Assembly: GCA_009667805.1 (NCBI GenBank)
Contig: CM019069.1
Span: 51,573,422 to 51,637,421 of the forward strand
Reading direction: 5' to 3'
From: Leptobrachium leishanense
Lineage: Eukaryota; Chordata; Amphibia; Anura; Megophryidae
DNA length: 64,000 bases
Shown here: in pieces, positions 1-9,928 of the stretch
How the letters are laid out: every line of letters begins with the position of its first letter
Position numbering within the stretch: position 1 is the first letter of the stretch
The notes under the pieces: generated by a model
What the model was told of the DNA's origin: nothing
The model's input: only the letters and a program-made list of their open reading frames with translations
The model's database searches: none
Program-made: the position numbers and the translations under genes

Positions 1-330
1 ACACACACACAGACTGAACCACACACACACACACACACAGACTTAACTACACCCCCACACACACCCCCACACACACCCAGACTTAACCACACACACACAC
101 ACAGACTTAACCACACACACACAGATTTAACCACATACACACACAGACTTAACCACACACACACACACAGACTTAACCACACACACACACCGAGACCTAA
201 CCAGACACACACACACACACACACCTAACCCCACACACACAGAGAGACTTAACCACACACACACTTAACCCCTCACACACAGACTTAATCCATAGCACCC
301 CTCACATACACACAGACTGACTCCCCTCCA
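1..330. repeat. CA-rich microsatellite/minisatellite
   Basis: Runs of (CA)n are interrupted at fairly regular spacing by variants of GACTTAACC, giving a degenerate tandem repeat of roughly 20-24 bp. It starts at the window edge, so its full length is unknown. Confidence 0.9.
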
Positions 331-1023
331 CCCCCAGACCCACAAGCTCACCCACATCCTCTGCTTCATCTTTGTGGTGCTGGGGCCTGGGAGGTTTCAA
401 AGCTGCCGTGTGGAAGGAGGGGCTTCTCTCCGTGCAGCAGCTTAGTGCTTTCCTCCCAGCATTTAACTTGAGGGGCCCCAAATCTGGCAGTTTGCTAAGA
501 TACAGGGGCCCCTCACGAGACCACAGTCAGCAGGAGAAGCAGGAAGGGGCCGGTCCAAAAATCTGCACTGCAACTCTTCAGCTCTTCTATTGCTGAGCTG
601 TAAGCAGGGGCAACCACACCTTGAACCCCTTCACACAAAAGAATGTTGGAGCCACGTGCAGGCGGCACATGATGACGTCGGCTCACAGTCATGTGATTCA
701 ACGTCACATGTGCGCCTGCACCTCCGCGTTGTGCTATAGAGGGGTGGGTGAAGGAGCTCCTGCCACAGCCTGCTGACTAACACCCGATCCTATGCAAATC
801 GCGATGACTGCCCAGCTGCACTGTGGTCATCGCGATTTGTGTTATTTCGGGCCGACTACCAGCAGGCAGGGCCCCGGGCCCTTGGCTGGGTCTGGGCCTC
901 GGTCCGGGTCCGATCTGCCTGACTGGTCAGTCCACCCCTGTCTCCTCCATATAGAGTCATATTCATATTTGTGTCTGACCATTTCGGGAGCGTGTCTCTG
1001 TGTCCACAGCTGTCGGGAGTAAG
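331..1023. other. Unassigned sequence with two short inverted repeats
   Basis: No convincing gene is visible. Two stem-loops are. Arms at 656-671 and 707-721 pair with one gap (GTGCAGGCGGCACATG against CATGTGCGCCTGCAC). Arms at 795-808 and 826-839 pair perfectly over 14 bp (CAAATCGCGATGAC) around a 17-base loop. Short open frames here have no family signature. Confidence 0.5.
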
Positions 1024-2115
1024 TGCTAAAATGTAATTAAAATGGTTAGCTTTCTCCCTTGGGGGGAGGATATAACACGTGGCTGTAAAATGGAATGTCT
1101 TTTGTGAACTGACATGTTGTGTAGCCTGTTAGTCGCACCTTGGGAGCCAGCCCGGCACCAAGATGTAGGCCCTATCTTCAAAGAAAGGAAGCACATCCCT
1201 TGATCCCTAAGGGGGGTCTGGAGGGAAGATGGACGCCTTTGGGCAATTTAAGATTAACAACGAAGCGTACTGAGCATGCTCAGGAGAGGAGAATTCTGGG
1301 GATTGTAGGCAAAGGCTCTGCCAGCTAGGAGGCTGGACTTAGAAAAAAGGCAGCCCTATATATATTCTGAATCAAGCATGGCTCGGGGCTATTTCCTTGG
1401 AGGTCAATCGAGAATTGGGGGAATATTGTCAGCTCCTAATAGAACCTCCCTATGGCTGATCGTCTAGCGTATATTGTATGTAACTAGGATCTGCTGTTAT
1501 CTCCCTTTTATTTGTTTGCTGTTTGTGTGTAATGTGTAATTAATTGATTTATCCTATCCATCTTTTTTAAAACAAATGCACTGTGATAATTTTTTCTATA
1601 TCATAATAAATATTCCTTATTAAGATCTGCTTTCTGCCTGATATTCGATCCGTGCTAACTAAGAGACTGGAGTATTGCTGATTGTTTTAAGCTCGGGTAG
1701 ATACGAAATTGTGAGTTGCGGTCGCTGGGGACAGCAGGGTTTGTTGTCTATGCAGTCACTGTCCGGGTCGAGGGTAGGCAGATAGTGCGGTTGATTAGCC
1801 CTGCATCTCTCGCTGCGACGTGCGTAGTGTCCATGAGTTCTGGTGGCAGCGTAACTAATAGAATAGGAAAGTGAGCCCAGGGATTGTGGGAGACGTAGTC
1901 ATTACCCGCTTCGAGAGAAGACCTGTACTGCACTGCAATCCTGGGACCATTGTATCGTGCTCTATGTACCTGTTGCGAGAGAAAGTGTGCGGGGACAGAT
2001 AGGTAAGCAAGCGCACGGGGGCTTGTTGTCCACGCATTCATTATCTGGGCTAGGCTAGACAGATAGTGGGTGGCTTAACCCGGCGTCTTTCGCAGCACCG
2101 CGCGTAGTGGTGGTG
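1024..2115 (+). repeat. LTR-like sequence of an endogenous retroelement (fragment)
   Basis: A TATA-like stretch (CTATATATATTC, about 1357) is followed about 250 bp later by a polyadenylation signal (ATAATAAATATTCC, about 1603), the usual order in a retroviral LTR. At 1842 the sequence TGGTGGCAGCG resembles a tRNA primer-binding site. The block at about 1716-1850 is partly duplicated at about 1990-2115, which ends in TGGTGGTGACAACAGGG. No gag or pol follows. Exact LTR ends and target duplication were not found, so this could be a decayed LTR with leader sequence. Confidence 0.35.
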
Positions 2116-2137
2116 ACAACAGGGACAGGCCATAATG

Positions 2138-2803
2138 GAGACAGACATCCGCGCGCATGAGCGACCCGCGGACGAACCGGATCCGAAAACGATGACGATC
2201 CGAAACGTTTACTTTTTTTTATTTTTTTAAATCATTTTATTTGGTCTGGTTTTTTTTTTTCCTTTCAGATAATTTTGAACAACTTTTTTTCAGTTTTAAA
2301 ACCTTTTGTAATGCTTTTTATTTTTAAAGTCAGACCATTTGGGTAAATTTTGGGTTTTTTAAATCGTTTTGTTCATTTTTGTTCCTTTCATACCATTTTA
2401 GTCTGATTAAATAAAGTTGTGCAATGCATATTCATAAGAAAAAAAGGATCTTTATTTAATAAAAAAAACGATAAAATCGGCAGAATTACCGTATCGACAG
2501 AATTACCATAGCGACAGAATTATCATATCGTCAGAATTATTGCATCGAAATGATACAAAATTACAGAATCAGCGATATAAAAGAAAAATACGATGTCCGA
2601 AATTACCGAAATCAGGAATGGAGCCGAAATCACGAATGGAACAAAAATGAATTTCGATTTTACACATTTTTAGTCCATTCGAAAATTCCGAAAGTCTTTG
2701 TTTCGGCTCAGAAATTTTTTCGGATCCGAAAATCGTCCGAATCCACGAATCGGGAAATTTTGTGAAAATTCTGAAATTCTGAAACCCGAAACGCACATCC
2801 CTA
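2138..2803 (+). mobile_element. Repeat A copy 1 (unclassified interspersed element)
   Basis: The block begins near CGCGCGCATGAGCGACC and ends with AAACCCGAAACGCACATCCC. It shares its ends or middle with 17,003-17,620 (opposite strand) and with 28,445-30,229 (same strand, interrupted). The middle is very T- then A-rich and carries TTTATTTAATAAA and repeated CAGAATTA motifs. No coding domain or clear terminal inverted repeat was found, so the class is unknown. Confidence 0.6.
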
Positions 2804-2951
2804 TTTTTAATTGTTTCAACACTTTCTGCGGGATGTGAGAGTAAAGAGGGATGCGCTTTAAAGACACTGAGAAACAAAGAGTTTTGTGAGGGTCCTGGGA
2901 ACAAGCAACGGCACTAGTGGCCTGCTTTACGGTGGGGCCCGCTTAGGTCTC

Positions 2952-3797
2952 TGTCACGGATCCCCCTGATTACTATATTGTTGGTCCCTATACGCAGGTC
3001 TCTCTCTAACCTTCCGATCCTTAGAGTGGTCGGTACGTCTAGACAGACTACTAGGATGGCAGTACAGAGCACATACAAAAAGAGACGTCACGAATCCCTC
3101 TACTCTCTGACTAGTAGTCCCTTGAGACAGGACACTCTCTACCCTTCCGATCCTTAGAGTGGTCGGCACGTCTAGACAGATTGCTAGGATGGCAGTACAG
3201 AGCACATACAAAATACACGGGGTGGTCTGATGTGCCTAGGGTGCCACACAGACTGACCTCCGTACCAGAATAGAGGAGTGATACAAATGCCAGGGGTCTA
3301 GACACAGAATGGTCGCTTGCCAATGCCAGGGGTCGATACACAGAATAGTCGTTTTGCCAATGCCAGGGGTCGATACACAGAATAGTCGTTTTGCCAATGC
3401 CAGGGGTCGATACACAGAATAGTCGTTTTGCCAATGCCAGGGGTCGATACACAGAATAGTCGTTTTGCCAATGCCAGGGGTCGATACACAGAATAGTCGT
3501 TTTGCCAATGCCAGGGGTCGATACACAGAATAGTCGTTATGCCAATGCCAGGGGTCGATACACAGAATAATTCTAGCCAGAAACGCACAAGAGCTCTGCG
3601 GGAAGTAACTACCACGTCAGGGCACTGGCATAGTGGAGAAGCTGGGTTTTAAACCCGGCGGGTCCGCGTCATCACGCGAGGCCCCGCCTCCCGGCGTCCC
3701 ACGTGTGCGGAAGCGACCGGCTCTATTTACTCGGCGCCTGGCCAGCGAGCAGCGAGGACGCTGCTGCCAGGCGCCGCCGGAACGGGGGTACGTGACA
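2952..3797 (-). repeat. 3' LTR of the chromovirus (846 bp)
   Basis: This is a near-exact copy of 8133-8977, one base longer (AAACCCGG against AAACCGG). It contains the same eight-unit 37-bp array (about 3286-3577) and the same ~69-bp duplication (about 3011-3079 and 3142-3211). It ends at the polypurine tract at 3798. Confidence 0.96.
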
Positions 3798-3809
3798 GAA
3801 CCCCCCCTC
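3798..3809 (-). other. Polypurine tract
   Basis: The sense strand reads GAGGGGGGGTTC directly before the 3' LTR. The gag-pol stop codon TGA overlaps it. This is the expected plus-strand primer for reverse transcription. Confidence 0.85.
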
Positions 3810-6800
3810 AACGGGCGGCCACTGGACGACCCCCAGGGGCATGGGGATGAGCCAAATAGAAGGCCTTCACCAACCGAGGGGCATGAACCTCGGCAGCCGG
3901 AAGCCAGGAGCGATCCTCAGGACCGTAGCCCACCCAGTCAACCAAGTAGTGCAGGCCCCCCCTAGACCTCCTGGCGTCCAGAATGGCCTGCACCTCAAAC
4001 TCCTCTTCGCCCTCCACAGAGACAGGAGGCGGAGGAGCACGGACCCTGGAGTAACGATTACACAACAGTGGCTTCAACAGACTCACGTGGAAAACGTTGT
4101 GTATTCTGATATGGGAGGGCAGCGCCAAGGCATAGGAAACCGGGCTGAGTCGCCGCAGTATCTTGTAAGGGCCTATGTATCTGGGGGCTAGTTTCATCGA
4201 TGGTACTAGGAGCTTAACGTTCCGCGAAGAAAGCCAAACCCTGTCCCCGACTTGATACACAGGTGCTGGTCCCCTACGTCTATCGGCCTTCGTTTTCTGG
4301 ACAATACTGCTCCTCTCCAGTGCCTGTTTAACCCTCCTCCAGGTCTCAGTCAATGACGCCAAGTGCTCATCCAGAGCAGGAATCGCGGTATCAGGAAATG
4401 CAGTGGGAAGCACGGGAGGATCAAATCCGTAAACCGTGAAGAAAGGGGAATGACCACTGGCTTCACTCACGGCACTGTTAAGGGCATACTCGGCCCAAGG
4501 TAGCAGGTCTGACCAATTATCCTGTCGTTCAGATATGAAACACCTGAGATACTTCTCAACGTTTTGATTGGCCCTTTCTGCTGCTCCGTTCGTTTGGGGG
4601 TGATAGGCCGAGGAGAAGGACAGGTCTATTCCCACATTCTTGCAGAACCCCCTCCAGAATCTGGAGACAAACTGGGTCCCCCTATCAGAAACAATCCCAA
4701 GAGGGATACCGTGTATGCGGACCACATTGGCGATGAAAATGGGCACCAGCTCGGCTGCTGACGGTAGTTTCCTAAGAGGAACATAGTGACCCATTTTGGA
4801 AAAGCGATCTATAATCGTGAGTATGACAGTATTCCCTTTGGACTCGGGTAACTCTACTATAAAATCCATGGCTATCTGCGACCATGGTCGTTCGGGGATA
4901 GGCAGGGGCTGGAGTAAACCAATGGGCGCTGTCTTAGGACTCTTATTTCTTGTGCATACCTCGCACACGGCTACGTAATCTTTAATATCCCGGCGCATCG
5001 TGGGCCACCATAGCAGTTTTCGGATGCTAGCCACTGTTTTGGTGATCCCCATGTGCCCAGAGGTTTTATTGTCATGGTAAATCCTAAGGACTTCTTCTCT
5101 TTCCTTCTCAGGTACAAAGAGCTTCGCGGGAGGCCTCCCCCCCGGAGCCTTATCTTGCACAGTCTGCAATCGGATCATCAGAGGGGACGAGACACTAATC
5201 GTGGTAGAGGCTATAATCCTCTCCTGAGGTACAATGGGATGTTGATCCTGAATGTTATGTTCATAGGATTCATACTGTCTAGATAACGCATCTGCTTTAA
5301 TGTTTCTTGACCCAGGTCTATACGTGAGGACGAAATTAAAACTTGAAAGAAACAAAGACCATCTCGCTTGTCTGGCGTTCAATCGTTTCGCGTCTCCAAT
5401 GTACGTGAGATTCTTATGATCGGTTATGATAACGATTGGGTCTGTAGATCCCTCTAATAAGTATCTCCACTCTGCCAAAGCTGCAATAACTGCTAACAAC
5501 TCTCTATTCCCGATATCATAGTTTCTCTCGGCCGGAGACAACTTCCGGGAATAGAAACCGCATGGATGTAAAGGTTTATCGGGTGCCCGCCTTTGGGACA
5601 AGACTGCTCCAAGACCGAGTTCGGAGGCGTCAACCTCGAGTTGGAAGGGCAGAGCTGGATCAGGATGTCGGAGAACAGGGGCAGTCGTGAATGCCTGTTT
5701 GAGGGCCTCGAAGGCTTGCCTGGCCTGGGGTGTCCACTTCTGATTTCCCACCCCTTTCTTAGTCATGGCCGTGAGAGGAGCTACCAAGGCCGAGAAGTCT
5801 TTAATGAACCTTCGATAATAGTTGGTAAAACCTAGAAACCTCTGGATGGCTTTAAGCCCTTGGGGTAGGGGCCAGTCGAGGATTGCTGACAATTTACCCG
5901 GATCCATCTGAAACCCCTCAGGGGTTATGATATACCCAAGGAAGTGCACCATCTCTATATCAAATAGGCACTTTTCTAATTTGCAGTATAACCCGGCCTT
6001 CAATAGTTTCCTTAACACTTGTTGCACATGGGCGTGATGGGTCTCCTTATCTGGAGAGTATATCAGGATGTCATCGAGGTACACTATGACGAATGTTTGC
6101 AGAAAATCCCTTAAGGTGTCGTTTATGAGATCCTGAAACACAGCTGGCGCGTTACATAACCCAAAGGGCATTACCAGGTATTCGTAATGCCCGCTACGCG
6201 TATTAAAAGCCGTCATCCACTCGTGCCCCTTTTTTACCCTTATCAGATTGTAGGCTCCGCGCAAATCGAGCTTCGTGTATATACGGGCCCCTTTCAGTCG
6301 GTCGAACAACTCTGTTATAAGGGGTATGGGATATGCATTTCTTATGGTTATTCTGTTTAAACCTCTATAATCTATGCATGGTCGCAAGTCTCCCTCTTTC
6401 TTGGAGACGAAAAAGAAACCAGCTCCTGCTGGGGAGGAGGACCGTCTAATGAATCCACGCTCAAGATTCTCTTTTATATACTCCTCCATAATATCGTTCT
6501 CCTTTTGCGACAAGGGGTATACATGTCCTCTGGGAGGCATAGTACCGGGGAGTAACTCTATGGCACAGTCATACGGGCGATGTGGTGGTAAAACCTCAGT
6601 CCTGGCCTTCGAAAAAACCTCTTTTAATGCCTGATAACAGTCAGGGACTACTGTGGATAAAGGAGGTGCTGTGGCGATATTAAGGCTACCAATAACAGTG
6701 ACCCTGCCCATACATTTCGACTGACAACTGGGACCCCAACATTTTATGTCTCTCTGGACCCAATCAATCACCGGGTTATGCTCAGTCAACCATGGAAACC

Positions 6801-8118
6801 CTAGGACGACGGGGCATGAGGGAGAGTCAATGATCTGGAATCGTATGGTTTCTCGGTGCAAAACTCCTGTTTTCATGCATACCTCTATAGTGTCGTGGGT
6901 GATATGGGGACATGACAAGGGTTTCCCGTCTATGGCCTCCACCATTAGAGGTCTTTCTTTGAGAACTAGAGGCATGAGGTTCTTGGAGGCAAACACTCTA
7001 TCCATAAAGTTACCTGAGGCTCCAGAGTCTAGGAACGCCTCAGTCTCGAGGTGCACCCCCCCCCAGGTTAAGGAGATGGGCACCAGAATCCGGGTTTTTT
7101 TTTTTTCGTTATCAACAAAGGAGGCATAGAGTGAACCGATTACCTGGCTAGTAGGTGTTCTCTGGCCCGGCTTGCCAGCGTCACCCCTGCCACCCCTGGG
7201 TCTTTGAGGACATTGAAGACGAAAATGCCCTGCCCCGGCACAGTAAAAACAGAGCCCCCTTTCCCTTCTGTGAGCTCTCTCAGCCTCCGAAATACCTGTT
7301 CTACCTATCTGCATGGGTTCCACGACCGGCAGATCGGTTCTTTCTGGCTCTGGAGTACCTGACGTACTGGTGTGTCTGGGTACTAAGGGTAAAGGAGGCA
7401 AAACCCTTCTGGGTCTGTCTCTAGAATGCCTCCTGTCCCTAATTTGGTCGTCCATGGCAATACAGAAATCAACCAAATGGTCCAGATGTTCGGGCAACTT
7501 CAAGGGAGCCAGCTCAAACATCAAAGCCTCGTTCAGGCCTTCGGTAAACGCCAAGGTTAAAACGTCGTTAGGCCAGTGTACCTCAGATGTCAAGGTCTTA
7601 AATTCTATGGCATAGTCAGAGACTCTCCTATTACCTTGCTTAATGTGGAATAAGGACCTGCCTGCATTGGTGGCCCTTCTAGAAGGGTCAAACGTACGTT
7701 TTAGTTCAGAGGTAAAGCCCTCATAGTCATATATGATGGGCTTTTTGTTTTCCCACAATGGTGTGGCCCATAGTAACGCTTTATCAGTTAAATGGTTGAT
7801 TAGGTAGCCTACTTTGGCTTTATCGGATACACAGGACCCCGGATTGTTCTCGAATAGAATCTCCAGTTGGGTCAAAAAACCCCGACACAAGTTAGGCGTA
7901 CCATCATAGCGTACGGGTGCCTTCATACTGAGCCTACACCCCTCGGGTGAGGCCGAACTGGCCCTAGGCAATACTGGTTCTGGAGGACTTGCAGTACCAG
8001 CAGTGGATCGATTCAACAGGGTTTGCAGAGCAAGAGCAATCTGGTCCATCCTGTGGTCCTGCTCTTCTTGTCGGGCTGCAATTCTTGTTAACTGAGAAGA
8101 GAGGTCTGCGGGATCCAT
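3808..8118 (-). CDS. gag-pol: Gag-Pol polyprotein of the chromovirus
   Basis: This is one frame of 1,436 residues starting at MDPADL, 14 bp inside the 5' LTR. In order: an N-terminal coiled-coil-like segment and retrotransposon Gag core (1-235); a CCHC knuckle at C290, C293, H298, C303; aspartic protease with DSG at 364-366; reverse transcriptase with D618 and YLDD at 680-683; RNase H with D830, E873, D900, D943; integrase with an HHCC zinc domain (H1015, H1022, C1052, C1055), a D1085-D1145-E1181 (DD35E) triad and a GPY-type motif near 1316; then a chromodomain (about 1371-1425). No catalytic residue appears lost. Gag and Pol share one frame with no shift or stop. The frame stays open upstream to an ATG at 8259 inside U5; I preferred 8118 because it starts the Gag core cleanly. 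The protein should copy the RNA and integrate the cDNA, with the chromodomain probably guiding integration to particular chromatin. Confidence 0.95.
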   Translation of the reverse strand: MDPADLSSQLTRIAARQEEQDHRMDQIALALQTLLNRSTAGTASPPEPVLPRASSASPEGCRLSMKAPVRYDGTPNLCRGFLTQLEILFENNPGSCVSDKAKVGYLINHLTDKALLWATPLWENKKPIIYDYEGFTSELKRTFDPSRRATNAGRSLFHIKQGNRRVSDYAIEFKTLTSEVHWPNDVLTLAFTEGLNEALMFELAPLKLPEHLDHLVDFCIAMDDQIRDRRHSRDRPRRVLPPLPLVPRHTSTSGTPEPERTDLPVVEPMQIGRTGISEAERAHRRERGLCFYCAGAGHFRLQCPQRPRGGRGDAGKPGQRTPTSQVIGSLYASFVDNEKKKTRILVPISLTWGGVHLETEAFLDSGASGNFMDRVFASKNLMPLVLKERPLMVEAIDGKPLSCPHITHDTIEVCMKTGVLHRETIRFQIIDSPSCPVVLGFPWLTEHNPVIDWVQRDIKCWGPSCQSKCMGRVTVIGSLNIATAPPLSTVVPDCYQALKEVFSKARTEVLPPHRPYDCAIELLPGTMPPRGHVYPLSQKENDIMEEYIKENLERGFIRRSSSPAGAGFFFVSKKEGDLRPCIDYRGLNRITIRNAYPIPLITELFDRLKGARIYTKLDLRGAYNLIRVKKGHEWMTAFNTRSGHYEYLVMPFGLCNAPAVFQDLINDTLRDFLQTFVIVYLDDILIYSPDKETHHAHVQQVLRKLLKAGLYCKLEKCLFDIEMVHFLGYIITPEGFQMDPGKLSAILDWPLPQGLKAIQRFLGFTNYYRRFIKDFSALVAPLTAMTKKGVGNQKWTPQARQAFEALKQAFTTAPVLRHPDPALPFQLEVDASELGLGAVLSQRRAPDKPLHPCGFYSRKLSPAERNYDIGNRELLAVIAALAEWRYLLEGSTDPIVIITDHKNLTYIGDAKRLNARQARWSLFLSSFNFVLTYRPGSRNIKADALSRQYESYEHNIQDQHPIVPQERIIASTTISVSSPLMIRLQTVQDKAPGGRPPAKLFVPEKEREEVLRIYHDNKTSGHMGITKTVASIRKLLWWPTMRRDIKDYVAVCEVCTRNKSPKTAPIGLLQPLPIPERPWSQIAMDFIVELPESKGNTVILTIIDRFSKMGHYVPLRKLPSAAELVPIFIANVVRIHGIPLGIVSDRGTQFVSRFWRGFCKNVGIDLSFSSAYHPQTNGAAERANQNVEKYLRCFISERQDNWSDLLPWAEYALNSAVSEASGHSPFFTVYGFDPPVLPTAFPDTAIPALDEHLASLTETWRRVKQALERSSIVQKTKADRRRGPAPVYQVGDRVWLSSRNVKLLVPSMKLAPRYIGPYKILRRLSPVSYALALPSHIRIHNVFHVSLLKPLLCNRYSRVRAPPPPVSVEGEEEFEVQAILDARRSRGGLHYLVDWVGYGPEDRSWLPAAEVHAPRLVKAFYLAHPHAPGGRPVAAR

Positions 8119-8120
8119 TG

Positions 8121-8130
8121 GCCCTGACGT
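8121..8130 (-). other. Self-priming primer-binding site
   Basis: Two bases inside the 5' LTR, the sense strand reads ACGTCAGGGC. It is perfectly complementary over 10 nt to GCCCTGACGT inside the LTR (8804-8795; also 3623-3614). No TGG-starting tRNA-type PBS was seen at this junction. This is the arrangement of self-primed Tf1/sushi-group retrotransposons, where the 5' end of the RNA folds back to prime reverse transcription. Complementarity and position are seen; the mechanism is inferred from the family. Confidence 0.8.
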
Positions 8131-8465
8131 AATGTCACGGATCCCCCTGATTACTATATTGTTGGTCCCTATACGCAGGTCTCTCTCTAACCTTCCGATC
8201 CTTAGAGTGGTCGGTACGTCTAGACAGACTACTAGGATGGCAGTACAGAGCACATACAAAAAGAGACGTCACGAATCCCTCTACTCTCTGACTAGTAGTC
8301 CCTTGAGACAGGACACTCTCTACCCTTCCGATCCTTAGAGTGGTCGGCACGTCTAGACAGATTGCTAGGATGGCAGTACAGAGCACATACAAAATACACG
8401 GGGTGGTCTGATGTGCCTAGGGTGCCACACAGACTGACCTCCGTACCAGAATAGAGGAGTGATAC

Positions 8466-8757
8466 AAATGCCAGGGGTCTAGACACAGAATGGTCGCTTG
8501 CCAATGCCAGGGGTCGATACACAGAATAGTCGTTTTGCCAATGCCAGGGGTCGATACACAGAATAGTCGTTTTGCCAATGCCAGGGGTCGATACACAGAA
8601 TAGTCGTTTTGCCAATGCCAGGGGTCGATACACAGAATAGTCGTTTTGCCAATGCCAGGGGTCGATACACAGAATAGTCGTTTTGCCAATGCCAGGGGTC
8701 GATACACAGAATAGTCGTTATGCCAATGCCAGGGGTCGATACACAGAATAATTCTAG
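8466..8757. repeat. 37-bp tandem array inside the LTR (about 8 units)
   Basis: The unit is CCAATGCCAGGGGTCGATAC plus ACAGAATAGTCGTTTTG. The first unit is divergent and the last is truncated. The same array sits at about 3286-3577 in the other LTR. It lies downstream of the inferred transcript start, so it should be part of the RNA. Short open frames through it are by-products of the repeat. Confidence 0.93.
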
Positions 8758-8827
8758 CCAGAAACGCACAAGAGCTCTGCGGGAAGTAACTACCACGTCA
8801 GGGCACTGGCATAGTGGAGAAGCTGGG

Positions 8828-8834
8828 TTTTAAA
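8828..8834 (-). promoter_or_regulatory. TATA-like box of the chromovirus 5' LTR
   Basis: TTTAAAA on the minus strand lies 30 bp upstream of GCCCTGACGT (8804-8795), the sequence complementary to the PBS. In Tf1-type elements the self-primer is the first ~11 bases of the transcript, so this spacing fits a TATA-directed start there. The assignment is inference from spacing. Confidence 0.6.
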
Positions 8835-8982
8835 CCGGCGGGTCCGCGTCATCACGCGAGGCCCCGCCTCCCGGCGTCCCACGTGTGCGGAAGCGACCGG
8901 CTCTATTTACTCGGCGCCTGGCCAGCGAGCAGCGAGGACGCTGCTGCCAGGCGCCGCCGGAACGGGGGTACGTGACAGTCTC

Positions 8983-9589
8983 ACAAGATTTAAAGGCACT
9001 GATGTCATGTTAAAATGAATTGCATAGAACAAAAGAAGCACTGGACCGGACACTCAATCTCCTTTTTGAAATAGGTTTATTCGACAGCACAGCAGGAGGT
9101 TAAATACACGGTACAGTTCTTCTTTCATTCTATGGATATCTTGGTGATGGTCCCTCCATGGACTGTGGTGGCACCTGACTGGTTTTGCATGATGTGAGTG
9201 CTGCTCTACATTGTGGAATTGTATGTATTAAAATGAATTACAACACGATCTTTAGCCATATTTTTTATATCAGCAATATTTTACATGTTAATTAAATTTC
9301 GCTTCATTATTTGGGACTATTGAAATAAGATTATGTGTTTGCGTAATCAAAATATAACATTGTGCAACATATATGCGTGCAGTGTATGGGCTGATGGACT
9401 GCACAAAGTATCAACAGAGGGTATGTGCAAAAGTGTGAGTAATATATGCAGTATAGACACTGGCGTGCATAGCCTGTTACATTAGGGTGCGCACCCATAG
9501 ATCATATATTAACTGAAAACTCGTGTTTAGAAAATTTTGCATCAAATGCACATTCTTCATTAGATATAACAAGCCTGTAATCAGAAATA
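8983..9589. other. AT-rich flank of the chromovirus, no gene seen
   Basis: AT-rich sequence with no coding signature. A segment near 9460-9503 (ACTGGCGTGCATAGCC...GGGTGCGCACCC) resembles in inverse the sequence at about 10017-10085 (...GTGCGCACACC...TAGACGCCAA). These may be the decayed ends of a hAT-type non-autonomous element into which the 9590-9928 element inserted. Confidence 0.35.
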
Positions 9590-9928
9590 GGCTGGTGTCA
9601 GACCAGCGTTTTTAAGAGCGGAAGGAACGTCCGCAAGATTGGATGTTCGTTCCACTCTGACACTTGTCTGACGACCGTCTGGCCACATCGCTGAGTGCGT
9701 TACAGATCCTATGGAGGATCACGCTTTGCAGCCCCGTCCAACGTGCGTCGTAGCTCTTCTACAGGGAGGCTTTCTAGACATCTGCAACACGCCCATTGTA
9801 GCACGCGCAATTCGTGCGCACGCTACAGCATGTGGCTGGCCCTGTCGAAGCATCACAAAGCTGCGATGGACGCCGGGAGGCAGGTCAGTACGGGCGCACA
9901 TACCGTAGTGCGCTCGTCTGACATGGCC
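9590..9928. mobile_element. Miniature element, GGCTGGGGTCAG family, copy 1
   Basis: The left end reads GGCTGGTGTCAGACCAGCG; the right end, reversed, reads GGCCATGTCAGACGAGCGC. These match the ends of the elements at 44539-44818 and 63432-63841. The interior is CpG-rich with ACGT-type motifs and no coding potential. The family is probably PIF/Harbinger-like, because copy 2 has a TTA duplication. Confidence 0.6.

Larger units (their letters stand above)
2952..8977 (-). mobile_element. Complete Ty3/gypsy chromovirus (sushi/Tf1-like LTR retrotransposon)
   Basis: The element has two near-identical LTRs (2952-3797 and 8133-8977), both TG...CA, and a direct GTCTC duplication at 2947-2951 and 8978-8982. 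The interior is 4,335 bp with a single uninterrupted gag-pol frame ending in a chromodomain. A G-rich polypurine tract abuts the 3' LTR, and a self-priming PBS lies 2 bp from the 5' LTR. The only LTR difference I noticed by eye is a one-base length change near 3,655/8,836 (CCC against CC). Such similarity plus an intact frame indicates a very recent insertion. The family placement follows from the domain order, the C-terminal chromodomain and the priming mode. Confidence 0.97.
8133..8977 (-). repeat. 5' LTR of the chromovirus (845 bp)
   Basis: Read on the minus strand it starts TGTCACGTACCCCCG and ends CCGTGACA. U3 is short, about 170 bp: a TTTAAAA TATA-like box (8834-8828) lies 30 bp upstream of the inferred transcript start at about 8804. 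The remaining ~670 bp is therefore R plus U5. It contains a 37-bp tandem array (8466-8757) and a ~69-bp direct duplication. No AATAAA is visible on the sense strand, so the R/U5 border is unresolved. Confidence 0.96.

Noticed and set aside
3286..3577. CRISPR-like array
   Set aside because: Units are contiguous tandem repeats with no variable spacers, inside LTRs of a eukaryotic retrotransposon.
3236..3615. Open frames giving repeated peptides such as MYRPLALAKRLF
   Set aside because: They are translations of the 37-bp LTR array in different frames and occur in both LTR copies. No protein family or start context supports them.
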